Source of the DNA: an uncultured bacterium
GTDB lineage: Bacteria > Actinomycetota > Coriobacteriia > Coriobacteriales > Coriobacteriaceae
DNA: 64,000 bases
NCBI GenBank assembly: GCA_905214465.1
Contig: CAJMMD010000001.1
Span: 62,001 to 126,000, forward strand
Direction of reading: 5' to 3'
Shown piece by piece: positions 34,082 to 42,842 of the stretch. Every line of letters begins with the position of its first letter. Within the stretch, counting starts at the first letter, position 1. The notes beneath the pieces were generated by a model. It was not told the DNA's origin, did not search any database, and saw only the letters and a list, made by a program, of their open reading frames with translations. Position numbers and translations under genes: made by a program.

Positions 34082-35905
34082 TTAGGCCTCGCCTCCCTTC
34101 GTGACGGCGGCATCCGCGGCAGCAGTGATCTTCCAGCTCGCGGCCTGTTCGTATTCGGCCCACATCTTGGCGTATAGACCGTTTTGGGACAGCAGCTCGG
34201 CATGGGCGCCAGTCTCCTGCACGCTACCTTGGTTGAACACCACGATCTTGTCGGCCCCCACCACGGTCGAAAGCCGGTGCGCGATCATAATGACTGTGCG
34301 ACCCGCCGCCAGTTTGCTAAAGGCACGCTGGATGAGCGCCTCGTTCTCGGGGTCGGCAAACGCTGTGGCCTCATCGAGCACCACGATAGGTGCGTCTTTA
34401 AGGATCGCGCGGGCGAGTGCCACGCGCTGTACCTCGCCGCCCGAAAGATATGCCCCTCCAGCACCGAGCATGGTGTTAATACCCTGCGGGAGCTTGGCCA
34501 CAATGTCGTCGCACTGAGCTGCGGAGAGGGCCGCACGCACTTCGTCGTCAGTGGCCGTAGGCTTGGAGGCGCGCACGTTATCGGCAAGTGTTTGCCGGAA
34601 CAGCTGGTTGGTCTGAAACACAAAGGCGACCTGGTCCATGAGCTCGTGCGGATCCATGTCACGAACGTCTACGCCGCCCACAAGCACGCGACCCGAGGAA
34701 ACATCCCAAAAACGCGGGATCAGGCTTGCGCAGGTTGACTTACCGCCGCCCGAGGGACCAACCAACGCAAGGGTGCTACCTGCGAGAACGCTAAAGCTCA
34801 CATGATCGACGGCAGGCGCTTCGGCACCCTCGTAGGTAAAGCTTACATCCTCAAAGCGCACATCGCTGCCGATAGGGTGCTTGGGCTGGGCAGGCACGGA
34901 GAGCTGCTTGGAATCCATAACGCTTCGGATGCGCGCCAGCGAATCGGCACTCATCTGAGACGCCTCGCCCACAAACATGAGCTTGGTCATGGCCGTCGGC
35001 ACCACGGCCGAAAAGATCGCGTAAAACGTGAAGTTGACCATAAAGTGCGCGAAGTCCGTCTCGCCCGGCGCCAACAGCAACGCCACGGGCAAAAGAAATG
35101 CCACGAGGCCATTGAGCGCGGTAAGGTTGAGCACCTGCGGGCCTCGGCAGAACGTGCCCGCATAGCTTTGCGCCATGTCGGCGTATTCGGCGATCGCATC
35201 GTGAAACGCCTTAAAGGAGTAGACCGTCTGCTGGAAGACCTTGACCACGGGGATGCCGCGTACGTATTCGGTGCCGGTCTTGTTCATCTTGACCAGCGCG
35301 CCCATGTAAGCCTTCATAAACTCGGCGCCCTTGCCGCTCATCATGGTGGCCATGGCGCAAAACGAAACGACGACCGAGATTAGGCATGCCGCACCCAAAC
35401 GCCAATCGAGGGCGAAAAGCAGCACGAGCAGGCCCACGACCATGGCGGTGGCGCCGGCGATATCGGGCAGCATGTGTGCGAGCAGCGTCTCGGTGGAGGC
35501 AGCGCATCCGTCTACGATACGGCGCAGCTCACCGGTGGCGTGCGTGTCAAAGTAGCCGAGCGGCAACTTGAGCAGATGCTCACTCGTGGTCTTGCGGATA
35601 TTGGATGCGCAGCGAAACGCGGACAGGTGCGTGCACATGAGTCCCACAAAATAGACCACAATGCTCGCCAGGGCAAAGCCCACAGCCCACCAACCATACA
35701 TCGCGATATTGGCGGCCTCGCTCCAGTTGGGCGCCACGGCGATAAGATCTCGCGCAACAAGCCAGATGCACACGTACGGGCCAAAGCTCAGCAGCTGCGA
35801 GAGCGCCGAGAGGGCCATGCCCAAATACGTTAGGAATTTACGTTCACCGGCATATGCAAGCAACTCGCCGATGCCGCCACCTTCCTTTTTTGATCCCTTT
35901 GCCAT
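34082..35905 (-). CDS. ABC exporter half-transporter (first subunit)
   Basis: A 607-residue half-transporter. The membrane domain begins after a basic leader (MAKGSKKEGGGIGELLAYAG); the ATPase carries GPSGGGKST, LSGGEVQR and VVLDEATAFADPENE, and the wording ATAFADPENE is typical of the IrtAB/YbtPQ group. The start is ATG 35905 with AAAGGA upstream; the frame stays open far beyond to 36223, but this part overlaps the divergent AraC gene and lacks ABC similarity. The stop abuts the next gene. The promoter must lie in the 120 bases shared with the AraC gene. Confidence 0.9.
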   Translation of the reverse strand: MAKGSKKEGGGIGELLAYAGERKFLTYLGMALSALSQLLSFGPYVCIWLVARDLIAVAPNWSEAANIAMYGWWAVGFALASIVVYFVGLMCTHLSAFRCASNIRKTTSEHLLKLPLGYFDTHATGELRRIVDGCAASTETLLAHMLPDIAGATAMVVGLLVLLFALDWRLGAACLISVVVSFCAMATMMSGKGAEFMKAYMGALVKMNKTGTEYVRGIPVVKVFQQTVYSFKAFHDAIAEYADMAQSYAGTFCRGPQVLNLTALNGLVAFLLPVALLLAPGETDFAHFMVNFTFYAIFSAVVPTAMTKLMFVGEASQMSADSLARIRSVMDSKQLSVPAQPKHPIGSDVRFEDVSFTYEGAEAPAVDHVSFSVLAGSTLALVGPSGGGKSTCASLIPRFWDVSSGRVLVGGVDVRDMDPHELMDQVAFVFQTNQLFRQTLADNVRASKPTATDDEVRAALSAAQCDDIVAKLPQGINTMLGAGGAYLSGGEVQRVALARAILKDAPIVVLDEATAFADPENEALIQRAFSKLAAGRTVIMIAHRLSTVVGADKIVVFNQGSVQETGAHAELLSQNGLYAKMWAEYEQAASWKITAAADAAVTKGGEA

Positions 35906-36025
35906 GAGATTCCTTTCTAACGGCTTGAGAGTTAACCGTAAGAAACTTATCATGGGCGTGTTAGCCAAGGCACACAATTGGGCCAGGCGTGGACGTTTTC
36001 GCAAATGAAGGGGACGCTTTTGAAA

Positions 36026-37024
36026 ATGCGGCGGGCGGCAACCGATATAACCGAGCTCTACGCACCGCAGTTTGAGCAGTTTGGCTTGGAGTTCTCCGGC
36101 AAGGGCGCCGTCTTTACCGGTGAGGTGGCAAACGATCGGGCGCACGGACGCGCATGGATCATGCCCCTTTCCCCCGCCTGCATCGTCATGGAGCATTTCA
36201 TTACCCCGATGCACAACATGCACCTAGCCGAATACACGCCCGAACCGTACGCGTGCGTGAGCGAGGTCAGCGCGCCCACGCTCATGTGCATGCCCGAAGC
36301 CGGCATAACGCCTGCGAACCTCAAGCCGCTGCGTGGGCCGTGGCCGAGCAGCGCAGTCTGCAGCTTTATCCAAGACAGCTGCGGCGAGGAGCTAAGCCCG
36401 CTGTTTGCAGGGCAACTCTATCACTCACGCTCGGTGCTCTTTTTGCCTGGATATTTTGACGAGTTGGAGCATCGCTATCCCGCCGAGTTCGCGGGAGTCT
36501 TTGAGGCGTTTGCCGAGTCGTGGCACGAGGAGGCAGTATCTGCCATCTGCCACACACTACGCCGAATCAACGAGGACCGCGCTCGCGCCGTAGGCGGACA
36601 CGTCTATATGCAAGGCATCGTGGAGACCATGGTCGCGGAGCTCGCCTGTTCGCGCGCGGCCCACAAGCAGGCGCGGCAGGCGGCAGACACACGCGCCAGC
36701 ATGACCATTGCCGAGGAAGCGACGAGCCTTGTAGAACGCTCGCTCGACAAGGGCAAACATGTGGGTATCAACGAGGTGGCCGAGAGGCTCTACACAAGCC
36801 GCTCCAAGCTATGCGCCACCTTTAAGGCCCAAACTGGCGAGTCCCTGGGCGCCTACATCCGCAGACGCCGCATGGAGCGAGCACAGGACCTTTTGGCCGA
36901 TAGCTCGCTCACGATAGCGCAGGTAGCAGAGCGGCTCGATTATCCCCAACAGGCCGCCTTCGCCCAAGCCTTCAAACAATACACCGGCACCACCCCCACC
37001 GCTTGGCGCTCCCAACATATATAA
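36026..37024 (+). CDS. AraC-family transcriptional regulator
   Basis: A 332-residue regulator. The C-terminal 100 residues are a double helix-turn-helix AraC domain (GINEVAERLYTSRSKLCATF, then LTIAQVAERLDYPQQAAFAQ and FKQYTGTTPTAWR). The N-terminal 200 residues form a sensor part that I cannot assign to a ligand. It is divergent from the ABC exporter pair, which is therefore its likely target. The start is uncertain: ATG 36026 has GAAGGGGACG about 12 bases upstream, ATG 36005 has no good ribosome binding site, and a TTG at 35978 is also in frame. It converges on gatB across a large palindrome. Confidence 0.86.
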   Translation: MRRAATDITELYAPQFEQFGLEFSGKGAVFTGEVANDRAHGRAWIMPLSPACIVMEHFITPMHNMHLAEYTPEPYACVSEVSAPTLMCMPEAGITPANLKPLRGPWPSSAVCSFIQDSCGEELSPLFAGQLYHSRSVLFLPGYFDELEHRYPAEFAGVFEAFAESWHEEAVSAICHTLRRINEDRARAVGGHVYMQGIVETMVAELACSRAAHKQARQAADTRASMTIAEEATSLVERSLDKGKHVGINEVAERLYTSRSKLCATFKAQTGESLGAYIRRRRMERAQDLLADSSLTIAQVAERLDYPQQAAFAQAFKQYTGTTPTAWRSQHI

Positions 37025-37104
37025 AGAATGAAGGCGCCAACGGCACCCTCATTCACCAAATTCCATTCAGCCCCGCCTGACCCGAACGGCCGAGTCGTTG
37101 CAGG

Positions 37105-37241
37105 ACCCGGGAGCCCCGGCAGGGCGGGTGCTTGCTCAAAATGAGTTCCGCACGCAAAGAAGGCCACTTAATGTGGCCTTCGTCTTGCGCAGGACTGTTT
37201 GAAATTTTGAGGAAGCACCCGCCCTGCCGGGGCTCCCGGGT
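37105..37241. repeat. Large palindromic element, family C, copy 2
   Basis: Inverted repeats of 38 nt (37105-37142 with 37204-37241) differ at a single position. In the centre a 9-bp stem GAAGGCCAC/GTGGCCTTC carries the 5-nt loop TTAAT (37159-37181). The plan and the arm core GGAGCCCCGG match copy 1 at 16878-17046, although the rest of the arms differ. It lies between the convergent stops of the AraC gene and gatB and could terminate both. Confidence 0.87.
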
Positions 37242-37247
37242 TCCCGC

Positions 37248-38924
37248 TTACGAGAGCGACGTTCTCAGCAACTCGTTGAAGAGCTTCGGGTTGCCCTTGC
37301 CGCGGCTCGCCTTCATGCACTGGCCCACCAAAAAGCCGATAACCTTCTGGTTGCCGTCACGATACTGCTGCGCCTGATCGGCACAGTTAGCCAGCACCTC
37401 GTCCACGATCGGCTGCAACGCACCGGCATCGCTCACCTGACGCATACCACGCTCGTCGACGATCTTGTTGGGGTCGTCACCGGTCTGGGCCATGGCCTCA
37501 AAGACCTCGTGCGCCTGGTTGGAGCTGATGGCATCGGTCACCAGCAGCTTGGCCAGCGCTGCTACCTGAGCCGGCGCGATGCCGGACTCGGCGAGCGACA
37601 CGCCTGCGCTCTTAAGGTAGGCGATCATCTCGTTGACCAGCAGGTTTGCGACCGTCTGGGCCTCCTTGCCAGCCATACCGGCAGCGGCAGCCTCAAAGAA
37701 CTCGGCAAACTCGGGGTCGCCCGCGATCTGCTCGGCATCGGCCGCCTTAATACCAAAGTCGGTCTCAAAACGGGCGCGCTTGGCATCGGGCAGCTCGGGA
37801 ATCTCGCCACGGCAGCGGTCGATGAACTCGTCGTCCAGATCGAACGGCGCCAGATCGGGATCGGGGAACAGGCGATAGTCGTCGGCCGTCTCCTTCACAC
37901 GCATAACCACGGTGCGCTTACGGCTGGGCTCCCAGTGGCGGGTCTCCTGATAGATGATTCCGCCCTCCTCGAGCACCTCGGCCTGACGGCAAATCTCGTA
38001 GGCAAGGCCGTCGTGCAGGCTCTTAAACGAGTTGAGGTTCTTGAGCTCGGTCTTGGTGCCCAGCTTGGTCTCGCCGCGGCGGCGCAGCGACACGTTGCCG
38101 TCGCAGCGCATGGAACCCTTCTCCATGGAGCAGTCCGAAATGCCCAGCGTCACAAAGATGCGACGGAGCTTCTCCATAAACAGGCGCGCTTCCTCGGGCG
38201 TGCGCAGATCGGGCTCGGTGACGAGCTCAATCAGCGGCGTGCCGCAGCGGTTGTAGTCGACGAGCGACTCGGCAGCGGCGGTAATGCGACCCTCGGCACC
38301 GCCCACGTGCACCATCTTGGCGGCGTCCTCCTCCATGTGGATGCGCAGGATGCGGATGGGCACCGTGTAGGAACCGTCCTCGCGACGCTCGGGCATCTGC
38401 AGGTTGGACGCGTCATAGCTGGCCAGGTGGCCGGCGCGCTGATTGCCTTCGCGCATGGTCGACGTCATGGACGTGGACAGGCCCTCGGCATTGGCCGAGG
38501 CGCTCGCCAGGCTCTGGGCCTCGGCCTCGCCAAACGCGCAGTCGGGGCGCTCGGCGGCACCGCGACCGGTCACGTCCAGGTCCAGGTGACCGTACATGGC
38601 AAAGGCGACCGGGCCCTGCGTGGTCTGGAAGTTCTTGGCCATATCGGGATAGAAGTAGTGCTTGCGGTAGAACATCGAGTGGCGCTGGATCTCGCAGTTG
38701 GTGGCGAGACCGGCCTTGACGATGCTCTCGATGGCGCGCTTGTTGGGCACCGGCAGCGCACCGGGCAGGCCCAGGCATACCGGGCACACGTTGGCGTTGG
38801 GTTCGTCATCGTGGCTGAGCTTGCAGTTGCAGAACATCTTGGTATCGAGTGCGGTGAGCTCGGTATGGATTTCCAGGCCGATCACGGCCTCCCAATCCTG
38901 CAGGACCTCGGATAGCTCCTTCAT
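37248..38924 (-). CDS. gatB: Asp-tRNA(Asn)/Glu-tRNA(Gln) amidotransferase subunit B
   Basis: The tRNA-binding and kinase subunit of the GatCAB complex, which makes Gln-tRNA(Gln) or Asn-tRNA(Asn) by transamidation. The 558-residue product begins with the family hallmark AVIGLEIHTEL, then MFCNCKLSHDDEPNANVCPV and CLGLPGALPVPNKRAIE with the zinc cysteines, KHYFYPDMAKNFQTTQGP, and the C-terminal YqeY-like tail domain. The length is larger than the usual 475-500 because of an insertion-rich middle. ATG 38924 overlaps the gatA stop (TAATG). Last gene of the gatCAB operon. Confidence 0.95.
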   Translation of the reverse strand: MKELSEVLQDWEAVIGLEIHTELTALDTKMFCNCKLSHDDEPNANVCPVCLGLPGALPVPNKRAIESIVKAGLATNCEIQRHSMFYRKHYFYPDMAKNFQTTQGPVAFAMYGHLDLDVTGRGAAERPDCAFGEAEAQSLASASANAEGLSTSMTSTMREGNQRAGHLASYDASNLQMPERREDGSYTVPIRILRIHMEEDAAKMVHVGGAEGRITAAAESLVDYNRCGTPLIELVTEPDLRTPEEARLFMEKLRRIFVTLGISDCSMEKGSMRCDGNVSLRRRGETKLGTKTELKNLNSFKSLHDGLAYEICRQAEVLEEGGIIYQETRHWEPSRKRTVVMRVKETADDYRLFPDPDLAPFDLDDEFIDRCRGEIPELPDAKRARFETDFGIKAADAEQIAGDPEFAEFFEAAAAGMAGKEAQTVANLLVNEMIAYLKSAGVSLAESGIAPAQVAALAKLLVTDAISSNQAHEVFEAMAQTGDDPNKIVDERGMRQVSDAGALQPIVDEVLANCADQAQQYRDGNQKVIGFLVGQCMKASRGKGNPKLFNELLRTSLS

Positions 38925-40438
38925 TACAGCTCGCCTCCCTTCCCGGCAAAATCGGGCGCGACGGAAAGCGCGGGCGCGCCCGTGGCGGCATCGGCAAAGC
39001 CGCGCTCCAGGGCGCGGGCAAATGTGAGCAGCTGACGGTCCTTAAAGGCGGGCCCCACCAGCTGGGCAGAAACGGGCAGCTTGCTGTCCTCGCCCAGGCC
39101 CAGTGGCACCGAGATGCCACCGTTGCCGCAGATGTTGAGCGAAATGGTGTACAGGTCGGAGAGGTACATCTGCGTGGGGTCGCTGATCTCGCCAAACTTA
39201 AAGGCCGTGCGCGGCGAGGCGGGCATCAGGATGGTGTCCACCTTGGCATACGCGGCGTCGTAGTCCTGCGTGATGAGCGTGCGGGCCTTTTGCGCAGCAT
39301 AGTAATACTTGTCGTACACGCCCGAGCTCAGCAGGTAGGCGCCGAGCATCTGACGGCGCTTGGCCTCGGCGCCAAAGCCGTGGGCGCGCGACAGCGAGCT
39401 CTGATCGGACAGGTTGGCGCAGCCCTCCTCCTGATAGCCGTAGCGAATGCCGTCGAAGCGGGCCAGGTTGGAAAACGCCTCGGCCGGGCCGATGACGTAA
39501 TAGGCGGCGATGGCGGCATCCAGGTGCGGCAGGTCGACCTCGACCAGCTCGGCGCCCTGGTTCTGCAGCTCCTGGGCGGCGCGCTGAACAGCGGCCTTGA
39601 CCTCGGGCGTCAGACCCTCGGCCTCCATAAATGCAGGGATAATGCCCACGCGCTTGCCCTCGATGCTGTCGTTGAGATGCTCGGTAAAGTCGACAGCGCA
39701 ATCCTGGCTGGTGCAATCGTACGGATCGTGGCCCGCACCGGTAAGCGCGTTCATGGCCAACGCAACATCCTCGACCGTGCGGCCGAAGGGTCCCACCTGA
39801 TCGAGCGACGAGCCAAAGGCAACCACGCCGTAACGGCTCACGGCGCCGTACGTGGGCTTAAAGCCCACCACGCCGCACAGGCTCGCCGGCTGGCGAATGG
39901 AACCGCCGGTGTCCGAGCCCAGCGAGAGCGCGACCTCGCCCGCGGCGACGGCGGCAGCGGAGCCGCCCGAGGAGCCACCGGGCACGCGCTCGGTATCCCA
40001 GGGGTTGTTAGTGCGATGGAAGGCCGAGGACTCGGTGGAGCTGCCAAAGGCAAACTCGTCCATGTTGGCCTTGCCCATGGGCAGGCAGCCGGCGTCGAGC
40101 ATGCGCTGGACGCAGGTGGCGGTGTAGACGCTCTGGTATTCCTCGAGCATACGGGAAGCGCAGGTGGTGCGCGTACCCACAAGGTTCATGTTGTCCTTGA
40201 TGGCCAGCGGCACGCCCGCGAGCGGGGGCAGAGCCTCGCCAGCGGCGCGGCGGGCGTCGATTTTGGCAGCAGCCTCAAGCGCGAGCTCGGGCGCCACCTG
40301 CAGAAATGCCTGGACCCCGCCCTCGCGCGCCTCGATGGCCTCGAGCGAGGCCTGCGCGACCTCGGTAGCAGAGAAATCGCCGGCGGCAACGTGCTCGGCC
40401 AGCTGCGCGGCCGTGAATCGATCGAGATTGAGCTTCAT
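38924..40438 (-). CDS. gatA: Glutamyl-tRNA(Gln) amidotransferase subunit A
   Basis: The amidase subunit, which releases ammonia from glutamine. The 504 residues carry the Ser-cisSer-Lys triad: Lys in LAIKDNMNLVGT, Ser in the amidase signature GGSSGGSAAAVAAGE, and Ser in LGSDTGGSIRQPA. The remaining sequence (FKPTYGAVSRYGVVAFGSSL, MLGAYLLSSGVYDKYYYAAQ) is typical of GatA. It overlaps gatC and gatB by a TAATG on each side, so all three subunits are translated in a coupled way. Confidence 0.97.
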   Translation of the reverse strand: MKLNLDRFTAAQLAEHVAAGDFSATEVAQASLEAIEAREGGVQAFLQVAPELALEAAAKIDARRAAGEALPPLAGVPLAIKDNMNLVGTRTTCASRMLEEYQSVYTATCVQRMLDAGCLPMGKANMDEFAFGSSTESSAFHRTNNPWDTERVPGGSSGGSAAAVAAGEVALSLGSDTGGSIRQPASLCGVVGFKPTYGAVSRYGVVAFGSSLDQVGPFGRTVEDVALAMNALTGAGHDPYDCTSQDCAVDFTEHLNDSIEGKRVGIIPAFMEAEGLTPEVKAAVQRAAQELQNQGAELVEVDLPHLDAAIAAYYVIGPAEAFSNLARFDGIRYGYQEEGCANLSDQSSLSRAHGFGAEAKRRQMLGAYLLSSGVYDKYYYAAQKARTLITQDYDAAYAKVDTILMPASPRTAFKFGEISDPTQMYLSDLYTISLNICGNGGISVPLGLGEDSKLPVSAQLVGPAFKDRQLLTFARALERGFADAATGAPALSVAPDFAGKGGEL

Positions 40439-40749
40439 TACTCGCTCTCCCCCTCTCCCAAAATGGACGGCACGCGGAAGTAGCGGTCGCGCGCGCTGCC
40501 GGCGTTTTCGAGCGCCACGTCGAGCGGCAGGTCGCGCTCGGGCTCGCGCAGGTCATCGCCCATCACATTGGAAAGGCTTCCGATGGGATGGAACGTGGGC
40601 TCCACGTCGGGCAAGTCATATTGCAAGACGGGCTCGAGCATCTGGACGGCATCGTTCAGGTAGGACGTCATCTGGGCGAGCTCGTCATCGGTCAGTGCGA
40701 TCTTTGCGTACTCGGCAATGCCGCGCACGTCTTTCTCGCTGAGTGCCAT
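40438..40749 (-). CDS. gatC: Glutamyl-tRNA(Gln) amidotransferase subunit C
   Basis: The small subunit that clamps GatA and GatB together. The 103 residues show the pattern ALSEKDVRGIAEYAKIALTD at the N terminus, a middle helix LNDAVQMLEPVLQYDLPDVE, and the C-terminal RYFRVPSIL. The start at 40749 follows GGAAGGGAG; an in-frame ATG at 40767 has no ribosome binding site. First gene of the operon. Confidence 0.94.
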   Translation of the reverse strand: MALSEKDVRGIAEYAKIALTDDELAQMTSYLNDAVQMLEPVLQYDLPDVEPTFHPIGSLSNVMGDDLREPERDLPLDVALENAGSARDRYFRVPSILGEGESE

Positions 40750-40879
40750 AGGCGCTCCCTTCCGCATAACAGTTAAACCGTTCCAGTATACAAGGCAAGG
40801 CCGCTTGGAGCAGGTGCTTTACCCAAATGCAGCGAAAACGTAACGAGGGCGGCGGGCACGGCCCGGCGGTTCTGCAGCA

Positions 40880-40944
40880 AAACCGTCCCAACATTCGGCG
40901 TTTTTCAGCAAAATCGCGATTTTCATTGAATGTTGGGACGGTTT
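40880..40944. repeat. Long-hairpin repeat, family B, copy 1
   Basis: Perfect 17-bp arms (40880-40896 with 40928-40944) beginning AAACCGTCCCAACATTC. The 31-base middle holds the palindrome AAAATCGCGATTTT (40910-40923). Related copies lie at 53342, 57573 and 58816. It is located between gatC and the sortase gene. Confidence 0.85.
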
Positions 40945-40971
40945 GGATACCTCGATTGCCCAGCTGGAGCC

Positions 40972-41008
40972 AACCACCACAAAGGGGACAGGCACCTACG
41001 TGGTGGTT
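40972..41008. repeat. Short palindromic repeat, family A, copy 2
   Basis: Arms AACCACCACAAAGG (40972-40985) and CCTACGTGGTGGTT (40995-41008) with two mismatches, followed by TT. It lies 11 bases past the sortase stop, next to a family B copy. Confidence 0.75.
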
Positions 41009-41019
41009 TTGGGCGAGCC

Positions 41020-41958
41020 TTATGCCGAGGCCTTGGCCTTGCGGCGCTTGCGGACCGCGTGGATCACGATGTCCAGCAGCAACAGCACAATGGCCACGAC
41101 CACGATGAGCATGGCAAACTCGCGCTTGCCCCAGTGGCGGCCGGCCAGCGACTTTTGCTTGTCGACATCCTTCTTGCTGTACTTGGTGCGCACGCAATGC
41201 ACCAGCAGGCGATGGTCGTTCACGCCGTAGGGCGTACAGGTGACGAGCGTCACCTTGTCGGCGCCGGGCTCGATGGTCAGCGACTCCATCTCCTCGGGAA
41301 GCACCACCTCGGAGTCCGCCATCTTGTAGGCGAGCGTCTTGTTCATGGTGTGCAGCAGCACCAGGTCGCCCGGCTCCAGCGAGTGGATGTCGTCGAACAT
41401 GCTCAGGTTGCGCATGCCCGAGTGCGCGGTAAGCACGCAATGCGTCGAGGTACCGCCCACCGGCAGGCTCGTGCCCTCCAGGTGGCCGACGCCCGCCATA
41501 AGGACCTCCTCGCTCGTGCCGTGGTAGATGGGCATGCTCACGTCGATGGAGGGGATCTCGACCCAGCTCATCATGGGGTCGCGGTCAAAGATGAGCTGCT
41601 GGGCGTAGGGCTCGATCTGGTCGGCGGGAAGCTCGGTGGCTTCGCCCGCCAGTTGCTCGTTATAGGAGCGCGCCTGTAGCAGGATGCGCTCGCGCTCCTC
41701 TTCCGAAAGCGCGTCCACGGTGCTGGACACCGTGCTGATCTGGTTGAACACGCCCGAGGCCTCGAGCCGGTCCAGGATCCACGGCCAGGTCATGAGACCC
41801 ACGCCAATAAGGATGATGACGATGGTGATGAGCCGGTCGGCCCAACGCGGCAGCCGCTTGCGGCGGCGCTTGGGCTTTGGTTGAGGTTTGGGCTGAGGGC
41901 TTGAGCCGCCGTTGTCCGCGGCGTTATTGCTCTTCATATGTTTGGCGCCCTGCACCAT
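41020..41958 (-). CDS. Class C (pilus) sortase
   Basis: A membrane transpeptidase that joins pilin subunits through their LPxTG-like signals. The 312 residues have a basic N terminus, a membrane segment near 43-62 (LITIVIILIGVGLMTWPWIL), the sortase fold with catalytic His in CVLTAHSGM, Cys in TLVTCTPYG and Arg in NDHRLLVHC, and a second C-terminal membrane helix (FAMLIVVVAIVLLLLDIVIH). Two membrane segments and YGVNDHRLLV-type wording are class C features. ATG 41958 has AAGGAG nine bases upstream. The matching pilins lie 3-10 kb away on the same strand, separated by an AbiE-like pair and a terminator. Confidence 0.92.
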   Translation of the reverse strand: MVQGAKHMKSNNAADNGGSSPQPKPQPKPKRRRKRLPRWADRLITIVIILIGVGLMTWPWILDRLEASGVFNQISTVSSTVDALSEEERERILLQARSYNEQLAGEATELPADQIEPYAQQLIFDRDPMMSWVEIPSIDVSMPIYHGTSEEVLMAGVGHLEGTSLPVGGTSTHCVLTAHSGMRNLSMFDDIHSLEPGDLVLLHTMNKTLAYKMADSEVVLPEEMESLTIEPGADKVTLVTCTPYGVNDHRLLVHCVRTKYSKKDVDKQKSLAGRHWGKREFAMLIVVVAIVLLLLDIVIHAVRKRRKAKASA

Positions 41959-42068
41959 CGCCGGTCACTCCTTACAGCTCAGGTTGTCTAAACAAATAAT
42001 AGCCGATTAGCGAGCTTCCGCGCCAGACAACGCCGCTAGACTGCACCGTTCGGGCCACGTAACCCCAC

Positions 42069-42842
42069 TCAACCAATCAAGCCATATGTTGCTTTCATCG
42101 TCTCGAGCAACTGCGCCATCGTTACGCCCGCAACCCCGATCTGTTTCAGATTGACGTCGCCCACCTCGCAATCTTTAACAAACGCAAGCATATCGTCCTT
42201 CAGTTCTTCGCCCAGGTCTACACCTTCCGACTCGCCAAGCAACTGAGCAAGCCTCAGCGCATCGCGTTTATGCTTTTTTACCTTCTTCGAATCAACGTTC
42301 TCCCCCGCTTCCCTTCTGGCTTTTAGGTCGAGATACGCCTTCGCTTTGAACGGGACAATGTATTCCGTACCCAGGACCGAAACGCCGTCTACGGTCCGAA
42401 TTCCCTGAAGGAACAAGCTGTAGTAAGCATCGTCCAACAAAATTGCCGAAAGACTGCTTATGTTTTCACCAACGTGAATTGGCGCCACATCAATCCCCTC
42501 ACGACCCTTTAGAAAGTCGGGGCACTTCGCGAAGAGTTCGATCATATGGGGGTAACCCGGCCTCTTGGGCTCTGTAAACCGATAAAAACATGAGCCTTTG
42601 CCTTCGCCCCAGCCGCAGCGGTAACCGCCATCACGCACCAAAGTCCATATAGCTTCTGCCGTCTGAGGCAACCGGTCATCGGCGACGATTACCACATCAA
42701 AATCGTGAGTCATCCTAAACGGAAGTCCCGCCTCCGCGAGCAAAATGTCGCATGCCGTGCCGCCGATAAGAGCATACGATCCTGCAGCTTCTTGCATATG
42801 CTGCTGAAATTCTTGGAGACCCTCTACAGCGCTTCTTGCCAT
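42069..42842 (-). CDS. Nucleotidyltransferase-like protein, AbiEii/AbiGii type (probable toxin)
   Basis: A 257-residue soluble protein. The N-terminal segment SYALIGGTACDILLAEAGLP followed by RMTHDFDVVIVAD carries the GG...DxD pattern of polymerase-beta-type nucleotidyltransferases, as in AbiEii toxins that modify RNA or tRNA. The rest (YIVPFKAKAYLDLKARREAG, SKKVKKHKRDALRLAQLL) also fits that group. The gene overlaps the upstream winged-helix gene by 19 bases, in the antitoxin-then-toxin order of AbiE systems. GC looks lower than in the gat genes nearby, suggesting transfer. Family assignment is by motif only. Confidence 0.75.
   Translation of the reverse strand: MARSAVEGLQEFQQHMQEAAGSYALIGGTACDILLAEAGLPFRMTHDFDVVIVADDRLPQTAEAIWTLVRDGGYRCGWGEGKGSCFYRFTEPKRPGYPHMIELFAKCPDFLKGREGIDVAPIHVGENISSLSAILLDDAYYSLFLQGIRTVDGVSVLGTEYIVPFKAKAYLDLKARREAGENVDSKKVKKHKRDALRLAQLLGESEGVDLGEELKDDMLAFVKDCEVGDVNLKQIGVAGVTMAQLLETMKATYGLIG

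Noticed and set aside
35906..36223. Extended N terminus of the first ABC subunit
   Set aside because: It overlaps the divergent AraC gene and shared promoter space; ATG 35905 has AAAGGA and begins a normal ABC exporter.
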